From JABDIY01 sp963803875 (GTDB taxonomy: Bacteria > Actinomycetota > Acidimicrobiia > Acidimicrobiales > SZUA-35), in the NCBI GenBank assembly GCA_963803875.1, contig CAWDOA010000006.1:217174-281173 (forward strand): a DNA stretch of 64,000 nt, read 5' to 3'. The position numbers were made by a program, and so were the translations under genes. Positions 8,903 to 16,774 of the stretch are shown here, piece after piece. The notes under the pieces were generated by a model. That model was not told where the DNA came from and did no database searches. It worked only from the letters and a program-made list of their open reading frames with translations. The stretch's first letter is position 1. Each line of letters begins with the position of its first letter.

Positions 8903-9661
8903 ATGGCTCTGAACGAACTCGATCGAAACAGTCCGATGCCGCTGTGGGCTCAGCTCGAGTCCGAGCTTCGGCGGCGCCTCGAGTCGGGCGAGTTCGATGA
9001 GGGATTTCCCACCGACCTCGAATTGACCAACGACTACAAGGTGAGCCGACACACGGTGCGCGAGGCCGTGCGCCATCTGAACAAGACCGGCCTGCTCAAG
9101 CGCGAGCGGGGCCGGGGGACCGTGGTGAACCGAAGCGAATTCGAACAATCTCTCGGAACCCTCTACAGCCTGTTCCAGTCGGTGGAATCCACCGGGGTCG
9201 AACAAACCAGCGAAGTGCTGCGACTCGAGGTTGTCATCGATCCAATCGCCGCGTCTCACCTGGAAGTCGCCGAAGACGTGCCACTTGTCCTGCTCGAACG
9301 GTTGCGTTTCGCAGCCGGAGTCCCTCTGGCGGTCGACCGCGCATGGCTGCCCAAGAAGCTCGCCATCAAACTGCTGAAGGTCGACTTCACCCACACGGCG
9401 CTCTATGCCGAGTTGGCAAAGGCGGACGCTCCGGTTCCCAATCAGGGATGGGAACGGCTCACGCCCATCGTGCCGCCGCCTGCAGATCGAGCCCGGCTCG
9501 GTCTCCGCAAGGGCGATGCTGCGTTCTTCCTGGAACGGCTCGGACAGCGGGACGGCATCCCGGTCGAGTGGCGAACCACCACCATCCGGGGCGACCGGTA
9601 TCGATTCGTGTCGGACTGGTCAGCCGGTGGTAAGAGTTCGCTTCAGCCCAGCGCGGCGTAG
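8903..9661 (+). CDS. GntR family (HutC-type) transcriptional regulator
   Basis: A 252-residue regulator with an N-terminal winged-helix GntR domain (residues ~10-75; DNA-contact segment NDYKVSRHTVREAVRHL) and a C-terminal UTRA ligand-binding domain. The ATG at 8903 has AGGAGG 6 bases upstream. The ligand is unknown. A perfect inverted repeat just upstream suggests autoregulation. It is divergent from the rhodanese lipoprotein, which could be its target. Confidence 0.88.
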   Translation: MALNELDRNSPMPLWAQLESELRRRLESGEFDEGFPTDLELTNDYKVSRHTVREAVRHLNKTGLLKRERGRGTVVNRSEFEQSLGTLYSLFQSVESTGVEQTSEVLRLEVVIDPIAASHLEVAEDVPLVLLERLRFAAGVPLAVDRAWLPKKLAIKLLKVDFTHTALYAELAKADAPVPNQGWERLTPIVPPPADRARLGLRKGDAAFFLERLGQRDGIPVEWRTTTIRGDRYRFVSDWSAGGKSSLQPSAA

Positions 9662-9715
9662 TGTTGCTGCCGGTTCTCTACCCGAGCGTGGTTCAAGGGT
9701 CTTACCCGAGCTCGG

Positions 9716-9958
9716 TCAGCTGAGCTTGAGGAACAGACGCTCGAGTTCCTCGGCATCCGCGCCCTCGGGCTCAGCCATCGCCGCAGCCATCATTTTGAAT
9801 CCCACTCGGTCGAGCGCGCCTTTGGCCGCCGCCAGCTGGGTCACGATTTCCTTGCACTCGGCTTCCTCCTCAACCAGGCGCTGCAGCCCACGCACCTGGC
9901 CTTCCACTCGGCGTAGCCGTTTGACGATGTCGGCGTTGATTTCACTGGGGAAGTGCAC
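9716..9958 (-). CDS. CsoR/CstR-family (DUF156) transcriptional repressor
   Basis: An 80-residue all-helical regulator of the CsoR/RcnR/CstR/FrmR family. Family core VKRLRRVEGQVRGLQRLVEEEAEC carries the first conserved Cys (C34). The second half (KGALDRVGFKMMAAAMAEPEG) lacks both the His and the second Cys used for Cu(I) in CsoR and for disulfide/trisulfide formation in CstR. Starts at GTG 9958, only 10 bases from a perfect CstR-type palindrome. Location beside SulP, rhodanese and persulfide dioxygenase genes argues for persulfide rather than copper sensing. Confidence 0.85.
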   Translation of the reverse strand: MHFPSEINADIVKRLRRVEGQVRGLQRLVEEEAECKEIVTQLAAAKGALDRVGFKMMAAAMAEPEGADAEELERLFLKLS

Positions 9959-9968
9959 GGACGTGAGA

Positions 9969-9984
9969 ATACCCCATGGGGTAT
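9969..9984. promoter_or_regulatory. CstR-type operator 1
   Basis: Perfect 16-bp palindrome ATACCCCATGGGGTAT between the divergent repressor gene and sulP. It has the AT-flanked C4/G4 form known for CsoR-family operators. A near-identical copy is at 12455-12470, which defines a local regulon. Confidence 0.85.
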
Positions 9985-9987
9985 GTG

Positions 9988-10016
9988 TTGACGTTCGTTG
10001 ATAATGTCCGTATATT
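9988..10016 (+). promoter_or_regulatory. sulP promoter (leaderless)
   Basis: TTGACG and TATATT separated by 17 bases. The -10 ends 7 bases before the ATG at 10024, so the transcript probably starts at or next to the start codon. The operator at 9969-9984 abuts the -35. Confidence 0.65.
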
Positions 10017-10023
10017 CGTACTT

Positions 10024-11799
10024 ATGAGGTTTCGTTCTCTACTTCCGATTCTTAGTTGGGCCCCCAGCTACGACCGGAAACAAGACCTGCGGAGTGATCT
10101 GGCTGCTGGCCTCACCGTCGGTGCGATGCTGGTCCCCCAGGCGATGGCGTATGCGCTGTTGGCTGGGCTACCCCCCGAGATCGGGCTCTACGCAGCCACG
10201 GTACCGGTCGTGGTCTACGCACTTTTCGGCACCTCTCGCCAGCTGGCCGTCGGCCCCGTCGCCATCGTTTCGCTGCTCACCGCATCCGCTCTGGCCCCCC
10301 TGGTCGAGGAAGGGACAGCGGGATACCTGGGCGCAGCGGCCCTGCTGGCGCTGATGGTGGGAGTCGTACATATTGCGCTGGGGGTTGGTCGGCTCGGCTT
10401 CCTGGTGAACTTCCTGTCCCACTCGGTTCTGGTCGGCTTCACCGCCGCGGCGGCAATCATCATCGGGTTCTCCCAGGCCAAACACATCTTCGGCATTTCG
10501 GTCGGACGCACAGAACACTTCTATGAGACCGTGATCGAGGTCGCCGAGAACCTCCAGAACACCGATGCCACCACGCTCACGCTCGGTGCCACAGCCCTGG
10601 CCGCCCTGTTTCTGCTGAAGCGGTTCGCGCCGCGAGTGCCGGCCGCTCTGGTCGTCGTGATCGGTTCGATCCTGGCGGTCGAAGTGGCGGGTTTGGAAGA
10701 TCGGGGTGTGACAGTGGTCGGCGATATCCCCAGCACCCTTCCGGCGTTCGGGCTGCCCGACTTCAGCGGTTCCCTCATCGGGAATCTCGCCGCCACCGCG
10801 TTCGTGATCACGATCGTCGGATTCATGGAGTCGTTTGCCGTCGCCAAGGTCTACGCCCGCCGACACCACTACGAGGTGGTGCCCAACAGCGAATTGATCG
10901 GACTCGGTGCCGCAAACGTTGCCTCAGGCCTGTTCGGCGGGTATCCGGTTACGGGTGGGTTCTCCCGAACCGCGGTCAACGACACCGCCGGCGCCCGAAC
11001 CCCGCTGGCCTCATTGATCACCGCCGGCATCGTCCTCGCAACGATTGCATTCCTCACCCCGCTCTTCGCCTCGCTGCCCAACGCTGCGTTGGGAGCGATC
11101 ATCATCATGGCGGTCATCGGGTTGGTCGATGTGGCAGAGATGCGTCACATCGCCAAGGTGAAAAGGACCGACTTGATCGGGCTGAGTGTTGCCTTCTTCG
11201 CCACGCTCATTCTCGGTATCGAACTCGGGATCGTGGTTGCGATTGTCGCCTCGATGCTGGTGGTGTTCGCCCGTATGTCGATGCCTCACAGCGCTGTGCT
11301 CGGTCATGTCGAGGGTACGACGAGCTATCGGAACGTCGCTCGTTTCCCCGAGGCCAAGGTGATCGACGGAGTGCGGATACTGCGGATCGACGCGGCGCTG
11401 TCGTTCGTCAATGCCGTCAACGTCAAGAAACTGATCCTCTCGAATGCCGACGCCATCGAAGACGAGCCCAGGACCCTGGTTCTCGATGCGTCCGGAATCA
11501 ATGACCTGGACGCAACCGGTGCGGAGATGCTGCACGAGCTTCTCCCCGAGATACGTGAGCGAGGGGTCAGCCTGCATCTCACCGGCGTGAAAGGCCCGGT
11601 TCGCGATGTCCTCAGGGATGCCGGCATCTGGGATGAACTGGGTGATCGCATCCATACCTCGACCCACGATGCGCTGCGCTCTATCGCCGCCGACCGGTCG
11701 GCTCCAGCCGACCAGAGGCGATACGGCATCGATGAGCGCATCCCCTCATCTTCACTTCCTCAATACAATCCCCGACAACCATCCATGGAGACAACATGA
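10024..11799 (+). CDS. SulP family anion transporter with STAS domain
   Basis: A 591-residue SulP (SLC26-type) transporter. Residues ~20-430 form the 14-segment membrane domain, with the first-helix motif GAMLVPQAMAYALLAGLPPEIG and the motif FGGYPVTGGFSRTAVN. The STAS domain (~450-560) includes LDASGINDLDATGAEML. I chose ATG 10024 because the earlier in-frame start lies inside the operator. In this setting the likely cargo is sulfate, sulfite or thiosulfate. Its stop overlaps the next start (ATGA). It should be derepressed with the persulfide-handling genes. Confidence 0.9.
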   Translation: MRFRSLLPILSWAPSYDRKQDLRSDLAAGLTVGAMLVPQAMAYALLAGLPPEIGLYAATVPVVVYALFGTSRQLAVGPVAIVSLLTASALAPLVEEGTAGYLGAAALLALMVGVVHIALGVGRLGFLVNFLSHSVLVGFTAAAAIIIGFSQAKHIFGISVGRTEHFYETVIEVAENLQNTDATTLTLGATALAALFLLKRFAPRVPAALVVVIGSILAVEVAGLEDRGVTVVGDIPSTLPAFGLPDFSGSLIGNLAATAFVITIVGFMESFAVAKVYARRHHYEVVPNSELIGLGAANVASGLFGGYPVTGGFSRTAVNDTAGARTPLASLITAGIVLATIAFLTPLFASLPNAALGAIIIMAVIGLVDVAEMRHIAKVKRTDLIGLSVAFFATLILGIELGIVVAIVASMLVVFARMSMPHSAVLGHVEGTTSYRNVARFPEAKVIDGVRILRIDAALSFVNAVNVKKLILSNADAIEDEPRTLVLDASGINDLDATGAEMLHELLPEIRERGVSLHLTGVKGPVRDVLRDAGIWDELGDRIHTSTHDALRSIAADRSAPADQRRYGIDERIPSSSLPQYNPRQPSMETT

Positions 11800-12389
11800 C
11801 CACCACACTCCCAACCCACGACGTCATCAGCAACGACCAACTCCGCCAACTTCGATCCGAAGATCCAGACATCCGGATCCTCGACGTTCGAACCGGGGGA
11901 GAGTTCGAAACCGCTCACATCCCAGGCTCCTACAACGTTCCCCTCGACACGCTGGGAGAACACGTGCGAGACCTCGCGTCGGTCGAACATCCCGTGGTCC
12001 TGGTCTGCCAGACTGGCGGTCGGGCCACCCAGGCCCACGGCAAGCTGGTGGAGGCGGGGAAGACCACGCTCCACATCCTCGAGGGCGGTATCAACGCCTG
12101 GGAACAGTCCGGCGGTGACGTCGTCAGGGGTACCAATGAACGTTGGGCAATGGATCGTCAGGTACGCCTGGCCTCCGGATCCATCGCCCTGGTCGGCATA
12201 GTCGCCAGCGTGTTTGTTCCCGGAGCCAAGTGGATCGCCGGGGGAGTGGCCGCCGGACTCACTCACTCGGCCGCAACCGACACCTGCGCCATGGCAACCA
12301 TTCTCAGCAAGCTGCCCTACAACCAGACCGACAACTGCGACATTCCTGGGGTTCTGGCAGAACTCAACCGGGACACCGCCCTCGTGTAA
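11796..12389 (+). CDS. Rhodanese with C-terminal DUF2892 membrane segment
   Basis: A 197-residue protein. An N-terminal rhodanese domain (residues ~8-115) has LDVRTGGEFETAHIPGSYNVP and a full active-site loop CQTGGRA. A DUF2892-like hydrophobic hairpin (~122-160) follows. Translationally coupled to sulP by ATGA. In cst-type operons a rhodanese/sulfurtransferase accepts sulfane sulfur from persulfides; this one is probably membrane-tethered on the cytoplasmic side. Confidence 0.88.
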   Translation: MTTTLPTHDVISNDQLRQLRSEDPDIRILDVRTGGEFETAHIPGSYNVPLDTLGEHVRDLASVEHPVVLVCQTGGRATQAHGKLVEAGKTTLHILEGGINAWEQSGGDVVRGTNERWAMDRQVRLASGSIALVGIVASVFVPGAKWIAGGVAAGLTHSAATDTCAMATILSKLPYNQTDNCDIPGVLAELNRDTALV

Positions 12390-12446
12390 CCACCGTCGAG
12401 TCGAGCCCGTCAACAACAGCGACGGGATGCTCGCCTACGGAACGAC

Positions 12447-12473
12447 TTGACCAAATACCCCTAGGGGTATAAT
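12447..12473 (+). promoter_or_regulatory. Promoter of the persulfide dioxygenase gene
   Basis: TTGACC and TATAAT 15 bases apart (or ACTTGA with 17). The CstR-type operator fills the spacer and overlaps the -10, which is a standard repression geometry. Confidence 0.6.
12455..12470. promoter_or_regulatory. CstR-type operator 2
   Basis: Perfect palindrome ATACCCCTAGGGGTAT. It differs from operator 1 only in the two central bases. It sits between the -35 and -10 of the CstB-like gene. Confidence 0.85.
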
Positions 12474-12507
12474 GTACGTACATTCGGAGTTGAAAGGGAA
12501 TCCGCAA

Positions 12508-13890
12508 ATGAAATTCACTCAGTACTATCTCGACTGCCTGTCGCATGCTTCCTACCTGATCGGCGACGAAACCACCGGCCGTGCGGTAGTGGTCGATCCG
12601 CAGCGGGACATCCAGCAGTATGTCGACGACGCCGCCGCCGACGGCTTCACCATCGAGCTGGTCATCGAGACCCATTTCCACGCCGACTTCTTGTCCGGTC
12701 ACCTCGAACTGGCGGCGGCGACCGGTGCGGACATCGCATACTCCTCGGTCGCAGAAACCGAGTTCGCTTCCCGAGCCATCGACGACGGTGAACGACTGTC
12801 CCTGGGTGAGGTCGAGCTGGAGTTCCTCCACACCCCCGGTCACACCCCGGAGTCCCTCAGCATCGTTGTGTACGAAAAGGCCGGCGACGAGGTGCCCTAC
12901 GGTGTGCTCACCGGCGACACCCTCTTCATCGGAGACGTCGGCCGGCCAGACCTTCTCTCATCCATCGGCTTCACCCAGGAAGATCTGGCCAATCAGCTGT
13001 ACGACAGCCTCCACGACAAACTGCTCCCGCTGCCCGATGCGACCCGTGTCTACCCCGCTCACGGAGCTGGATCAGCGTGTGGCAAGAACCTCTCCACCGA
13101 GACATCATCGACCATGGGAGAGCAACGGCGCACCAACTATGCCTTGCTGGCCGAGGACCGGAAGATGTTCATGGACCTGGTGACCGAGGGGCAGCCGCCC
13201 GCTCCTGAGTACTTCGTGTACGACGCCATTCTGAATCGCCAAAACCGAGATCTCCTCGATGAGGGTGCAATGCCCGATGCGCTGGATATCGCCGGATTCG
13301 ATGCCGCAGTGGCCAATGGGGCCATGATCGTCGACGGCCGCGATCCCGAAGAGTTCGCCCAGGGTCATCTGATGGGATCGGTCAACGTCGGACTGAAGGG
13401 TCGGTATGCCGAGTTCGCCGGTTCGGTCGTACCCAGCCATGTGGACATCGTCCTTGTTGTCAATCCCGGGTTCGAGATCGAAGCCAAGAACCGGTTGGCG
13501 CGGATCGGGTTCGACCGTGTGATCGGCTATCTGGTACATCCGCTCGAGGTCATGGCGGACAACCCCCAGCGGGTGGAACGGGCATCTCGGATCACCGCTT
13601 CGGAGCTTCGCTCGAGGCGGTCCGATATCAAGGGTCTTCAGCTGGTCGATATTCGCAACCCTGGAGAGGTCGCCGAGGGCATCATCGAGGGTGCTGTGAA
13701 GATCCCGGTGGGTCAACTACCCGGCCGGTTGAACGAACTCGATCGAGCCGCCCCAACGGTTGTGTACTGCGCTGGCGGCTACCGCTCGTCGGTGGGGGCA
13801 AGCGTGCTCCGCGAGGCGGGCTTCGATGACGTCTCGGACCTTCTCGGCGGATACACCGCCTGGCAGGAAACCGCGCCGGTCGGCGCCTAG
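12508..13890 (+). CDS. CstB-like persulfide dioxygenase-rhodanese
   Basis: A 460-residue three-domain protein: metallo-beta-lactamase fold (1-~240) with THFHADFLSGH and the later HTPGH and TGDTLFIGDVGRPDLL motifs of ETHE1/CstB enzymes; a pseudo-rhodanese (~265-350) without a catalytic Cys; and a catalytic rhodanese (~365-460) with YCAGGYRSS. This is the domain order of S. aureus CstB, which oxidizes persulfide to thiosulfate. Start ATG 12508 follows AAAGGGA. Controlled by operator 2. A perfect hairpin follows the stop. Confidence 0.9.
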   Translation: MKFTQYYLDCLSHASYLIGDETTGRAVVVDPQRDIQQYVDDAAADGFTIELVIETHFHADFLSGHLELAAATGADIAYSSVAETEFASRAIDDGERLSLGEVELEFLHTPGHTPESLSIVVYEKAGDEVPYGVLTGDTLFIGDVGRPDLLSSIGFTQEDLANQLYDSLHDKLLPLPDATRVYPAHGAGSACGKNLSTETSSTMGEQRRTNYALLAEDRKMFMDLVTEGQPPAPEYFVYDAILNRQNRDLLDEGAMPDALDIAGFDAAVANGAMIVDGRDPEEFAQGHLMGSVNVGLKGRYAEFAGSVVPSHVDIVLVVNPGFEIEAKNRLARIGFDRVIGYLVHPLEVMADNPQRVERASRITASELRSRRSDIKGLQLVDIRNPGEVAEGIIEGAVKIPVGQLPGRLNELDRAAPTVVYCAGGYRSSVGASVLREAGFDDVSDLLGGYTAWQETAPVGA

Positions 13891-13905
13891 TAGGGTCAGA
13901 TAGAC

Positions 13906-13934
13906 CGGAGCGGGCGTGGCGGACGCCCGCTCCG
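13906..13934 (+). terminator. Hairpin terminator after the CstB-like gene
   Basis: Perfect 12-bp stem (CGGAGCGGGCGT / ACGCCCGCTCCG) with a 5-base GGCGG loop, 16 bases after the stop. There is no T-run, as is common in high-GC actinobacteria. It may also serve the opposite strand. Confidence 0.75.
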
Positions 13935-13946
13935 ATCACGTCCGAC

Positions 13947-14043
13947 CTATTCCACCGCCGCCGCCAAGTCGGTGATCTCAGCGAACACGGCCTCGGGTGG
14001 CGCTGCGATCTCGCGGGAAACGGTGAGATCAGGAGTCGTCGGG
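13947..14043 (-). pseudogene. Possible SRPBCC gene remnant
   Basis: Directly after the MFS stop, and in its frame, about 32 codons read as the start of an SRPBCC domain (TVSREIAAPPEAVFAEITDL) and end at TAG 13947-13949. No start codon lies between the MFS stop and this stretch, and the rest of the domain is missing. It could be a decayed gene or a readthrough artefact. Confidence 0.35.
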
Positions 14044-14048
14044 CAACC

Positions 14049-15296
14049 TTAGGACCCAACCCGAACCTGCCGCCGTCGGACCAGCAGGACGGTCACACCG
14101 GCGCATATGCACATGAGGGCGACGCCGAGGACTAGCGGGCTCAACGAATCATCGACCTGAGAGCTGATCGCGGTGCCCACCACGGCACCGCCGGCGATCC
14201 GTACCGCGCCGGTGAGCGCCGATGCCGAGCCGGCGATATGACCCACAGGCTGCATCGCTTCGGCGTTCAGATTGGGGATGAGAAACATGAAACTGCTCAG
14301 GACGAGTCCGACCGTGGGCATGAACATCCAGAAGTTCGGCCGTCCGCTGGAGAGGAGCGTGAGTGCTGTGAGCATCGGCAGGAGCAGCGCGAGGGCAGCG
14401 AAGGCCCGGCCGACAACCGCGTCAATTCCGTGACGCTTGACAACGCGACCGTTGGCCAGAGCCCCCATGCCAAACAAGACGGCGACAGCTCCGAAGATGA
14501 ACGGAAACTGGGATTCGCGATCGAAGATCTCGCTGATGATCAGGTCGATACTGGCCAGGTAGGCGGTGAAGACTCCCTGAAGGAAGAGCGACGAGACCGT
14601 GTAGCCGAAGGTGACGGGCGTGCGAGCCACCTCGAGATACACACGAGCGGTCGAACCGACTCGAAGCTCGCGCCGGTTGATGGGATCGAGAGTCTCCATC
14701 AGCCGCAAACTCCACAACGTGATGAGCGCGGCCCAGATGACACAGAACCAGAACACGCTCCTCCACGGGAGCACCGCGATTATCCCTGCGCCGATCGTGG
14801 GTGCAGCCACGGGGACAAGAACAAAGACCGCCATGATCTGCGACATTGCCGTGGCCATCGCAACACCCTCGAACCGGTCGCGAATGATCGCGGTGGCAAC
14901 GACGCGTGAGCCGGCTGCGCCCAGTCCCCAGATGACTCTGCTGGCCAACAGGAACTCAAACGACGGCGCTATCGCTGAACCGACCGCACCCGCCATGTAG
15001 ATCCCGATCCCCAAGTACAGGGTTGGTTTGCGCCCGAATCGATCGGCCAACGGTCCGTAGACCAGTTGGCCAGCGGCCAAGCCGAAGAAGAAGTAGGTGA
15101 CGATTCGGCCGGTTTCGTTGGACCCTTCACCCAGATCGAAGGCAACCCGGATCTCTCCGAACGCCGGCAACATCAGATCGATCGCCATGGCGGTGAGCGC
15201 CATGATCGCCGAGATCAGCACCAACAGTTCGCGAGGACCGATCCGAGTTGGGGGGCTGGCGTGCTGCAGCGGCGATTCTGCACTCACGGTCACCAC
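14049..15296 (-). CDS. MFS transporter, Bcr/CflA type
   Basis: A 415-residue 12-TM drug/proton antiporter of the Bcr/CflA (DHA1) group. Motif A is GPLADRFGRKPTLYLG between TM2 and TM3. TM1 carries the Bcr-like MAIDLMLPAFGEI, and TM5 has the VPVAAPTIG antiporter motif. Exports drugs or metabolites in characterized members; substrate unknown. The gene is monocistronic and convergent with the sulfur regulon. Confidence 0.87.
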   Translation of the reverse strand: MVTVSAESPLQHASPPTRIGPRELLVLISAIMALTAMAIDLMLPAFGEIRVAFDLGEGSNETGRIVTYFFFGLAAGQLVYGPLADRFGRKPTLYLGIGIYMAGAVGSAIAPSFEFLLASRVIWGLGAAGSRVVATAIIRDRFEGVAMATAMSQIMAVFVLVPVAAPTIGAGIIAVLPWRSVFWFCVIWAALITLWSLRLMETLDPINRRELRVGSTARVYLEVARTPVTFGYTVSSLFLQGVFTAYLASIDLIISEIFDRESQFPFIFGAVAVLFGMGALANGRVVKRHGIDAVVGRAFAALALLLPMLTALTLLSSGRPNFWMFMPTVGLVLSSFMFLIPNLNAEAMQPVGHIAGSASALTGAVRIAGGAVVGTAISSQVDDSLSPLVLGVALMCICAGVTVLLVRRRQVRVGS

Positions 15297-15476
15297 TGGA
15301 GGCTACTGGTCCTCAGACCGACCAGAGACCTGCATCAGCCCCCGCAGTGACGTACGACCACCGGAGTTTTCCCTGGCTGGGGCACTCAACGCACGCCATC
15401 GACTTGAATGGGCCTGTCCATGGGCCGATGTGACCTAGAGTATCGCCAGGGCTCCGCTGACGAGCCGAGGGAAATC

Positions 15477-16079
15477 ATGACCACCAGAGGCGACCAAAAG
15501 AAGTCAGATAAGACGCGATACGAGTTTCGCGTCTGGGGGGATCACCCCAAGGCCTGCCGCAAGCTGGCCAAACTCGCCGATCAGAAGTCGTCGAAGGAAT
15601 TCGAGGACTGCTACCTGCTGGGTCACGACCCGAAATGGAACGCCAAAGTCCGCGATGACACGCTGAAGGTGAAGAGGCTGGTCGATCGAGAACGGGGATT
15701 TGATCGGTGGGACTCCAACTGGCACCGGCGAGCGAAGAGTGCTCCGTCACCCTTCGACGAGGTTTTCGACGATCTCTCGCTCGATCGTCCTCAGCGAGGG
15801 AAGTCGTACAGCCTTGTCAAAGCTGTTTCGACCCTCGATGAAGACAGCGCAGCCCGAGCCGTGTTCGTCACCAAGAGCCGAACCCGGTATCGGATCGGAT
15901 CGATTCGGGGCGAAGTGACCCAGATCGACGTGCACGACACCTCAACGTCTCTGCAGACCATTGCGATAGAGGGAAACAACCTCGACAAGCTCGTTGCACT
16001 ACGACGCACATTGGGCCTCAAGGGTCACACGAACGTGGCGATGCACGTCGCTCTCGATGAGTTCGAGTCTGCCAGCTGA
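15477..16079 (+). CDS. CYTH-like protein of unknown function
   Basis: A 200-residue soluble protein with no close relative that I recognise by name. Charged motifs resemble CYTH (triphosphate tunnel) enzymes: YEFRVWG at the N-terminus in place of the usual ExExK, then AKVRDDTLKVKRLV, RTRYRIGS.RGEVTQIDV, and a late acidic strand TIAIEG. CYTH proteins bind inorganic or nucleoside triphosphates. Its stop abuts the PhoU-like gene, which with the Na/Pi cotransporter follows on the other strand, so a phosphate or polyphosphate role is plausible but unproven. ATG 15477 follows GAGGGAA. Confidence 0.55.
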   Translation: MTTRGDQKKSDKTRYEFRVWGDHPKACRKLAKLADQKSSKEFEDCYLLGHDPKWNAKVRDDTLKVKRLVDRERGFDRWDSNWHRRAKSAPSPFDEVFDDLSLDRPQRGKSYSLVKAVSTLDEDSAARAVFVTKSRTRYRIGSIRGEVTQIDVHDTSTSLQTIAIEGNNLDKLVALRRTLGLKGHTNVAMHVALDEFESAS

Positions 16080-16763
16080 TCAGTCGTCAGTATCGGTCGT
16101 GCCGTCGTCGAGGTAGTCGATGTGCTGGAGCGGTTCGGCTGAGGTGCGCACCACGCCGATCAGGTTGGCAACAATGCGGCGAAGATAGCGGTAGTAGATG
16201 GCGAGCGGCACCACTTCGAAACCGGGCCGATCCGAAACCATGTACTGGTCGATATGAAGCTTGTGATCGTCGGCGATTGCTGTAGCTCGTACCGTGTACG
16301 CCTGGATTGCCTCATAGGAGGAATCGGAATCGCCCAGCAACTCGGCGGCCTCTGCGAACAGCGACGAGACGGTCTGACGTTCGTCGAGTAACTCTTTCAG
16401 GTTGGGAGCCTCGGTCAGCGATACCCCGTGTTCGGCGAGATCAAGGATGTTCTTGGCTTGGTCGCCGATTCGCTCGATCTTCTTCAGCAGCAGCGTGAAT
16501 CCGAGGACAGAACCGATGTCCGAACCGCCCTGGACGCTTACGTGCACCACCAGCTCGGACCGGAGCTCCTGTTCGGCCTCATTGATCCTGTCGTCGGTTT
16601 CCAGAATGTCTCTGGCCACCGACTCCGAGTCGGTGTCGGTCAGGAGTGCCAGTGTGGCCAAATCGAACGAGTGCCGGGCATCGCCGAGCATTGCGACCGA
16701 TTTGGTGACGATGTGGTCGAAGTTGCTCTCGTCCGAGCTGCCTTTGAAGAATGCAAGAACCAT
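16080..16763 (-). CDS. PhoU-domain-like protein
   Basis: A 227-residue helical protein related to PhoU / Na-Pi cotransporter-associated domains. It is full of long amphipathic helices, with LLLKKIERIGDQAKNILDLAEHG matching the PhoU signature E-R-I-G-D-x-A-x-N-I. ATG 16763 lies 11 bases after the cotransporter stop, so the two form an operon. In other bacteria PhoU-like proteins restrain phosphate uptake; here it probably acts on the adjacent transporter. Confidence 0.8.
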   Translation of the reverse strand: MVLAFFKGSSDESNFDHIVTKSVAMLGDARHSFDLATLALLTDTDSESVARDILETDDRINEAEQELRSELVVHVSVQGGSDIGSVLGFTLLLKKIERIGDQAKNILDLAEHGVSLTEAPNLKELLDERQTVSSLFAEAAELLGDSDSSYEAIQAYTVRATAIADDHKLHIDQYMVSDRPGFEVVPLAIYYRYLRRIVANLIGVVRTSAEPLQHIDYLDDGTTDTDD

Positions 16764-16774
16764 TGGTGTGCCTT

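Noticed and set aside
9976..10023. Earlier in-frame start for the first SulP gene at 9976
   Set aside because: That ATG is in the centre of the palindromic operator and upstream of the promoter hexamers.
13682..14059. Arginine-rich minus-strand frame overlapping the CstB-like gene end
   Set aside because: Its composition (Arg/Pro/Ser-rich, no domain) is that of a shadow frame in high-GC DNA.
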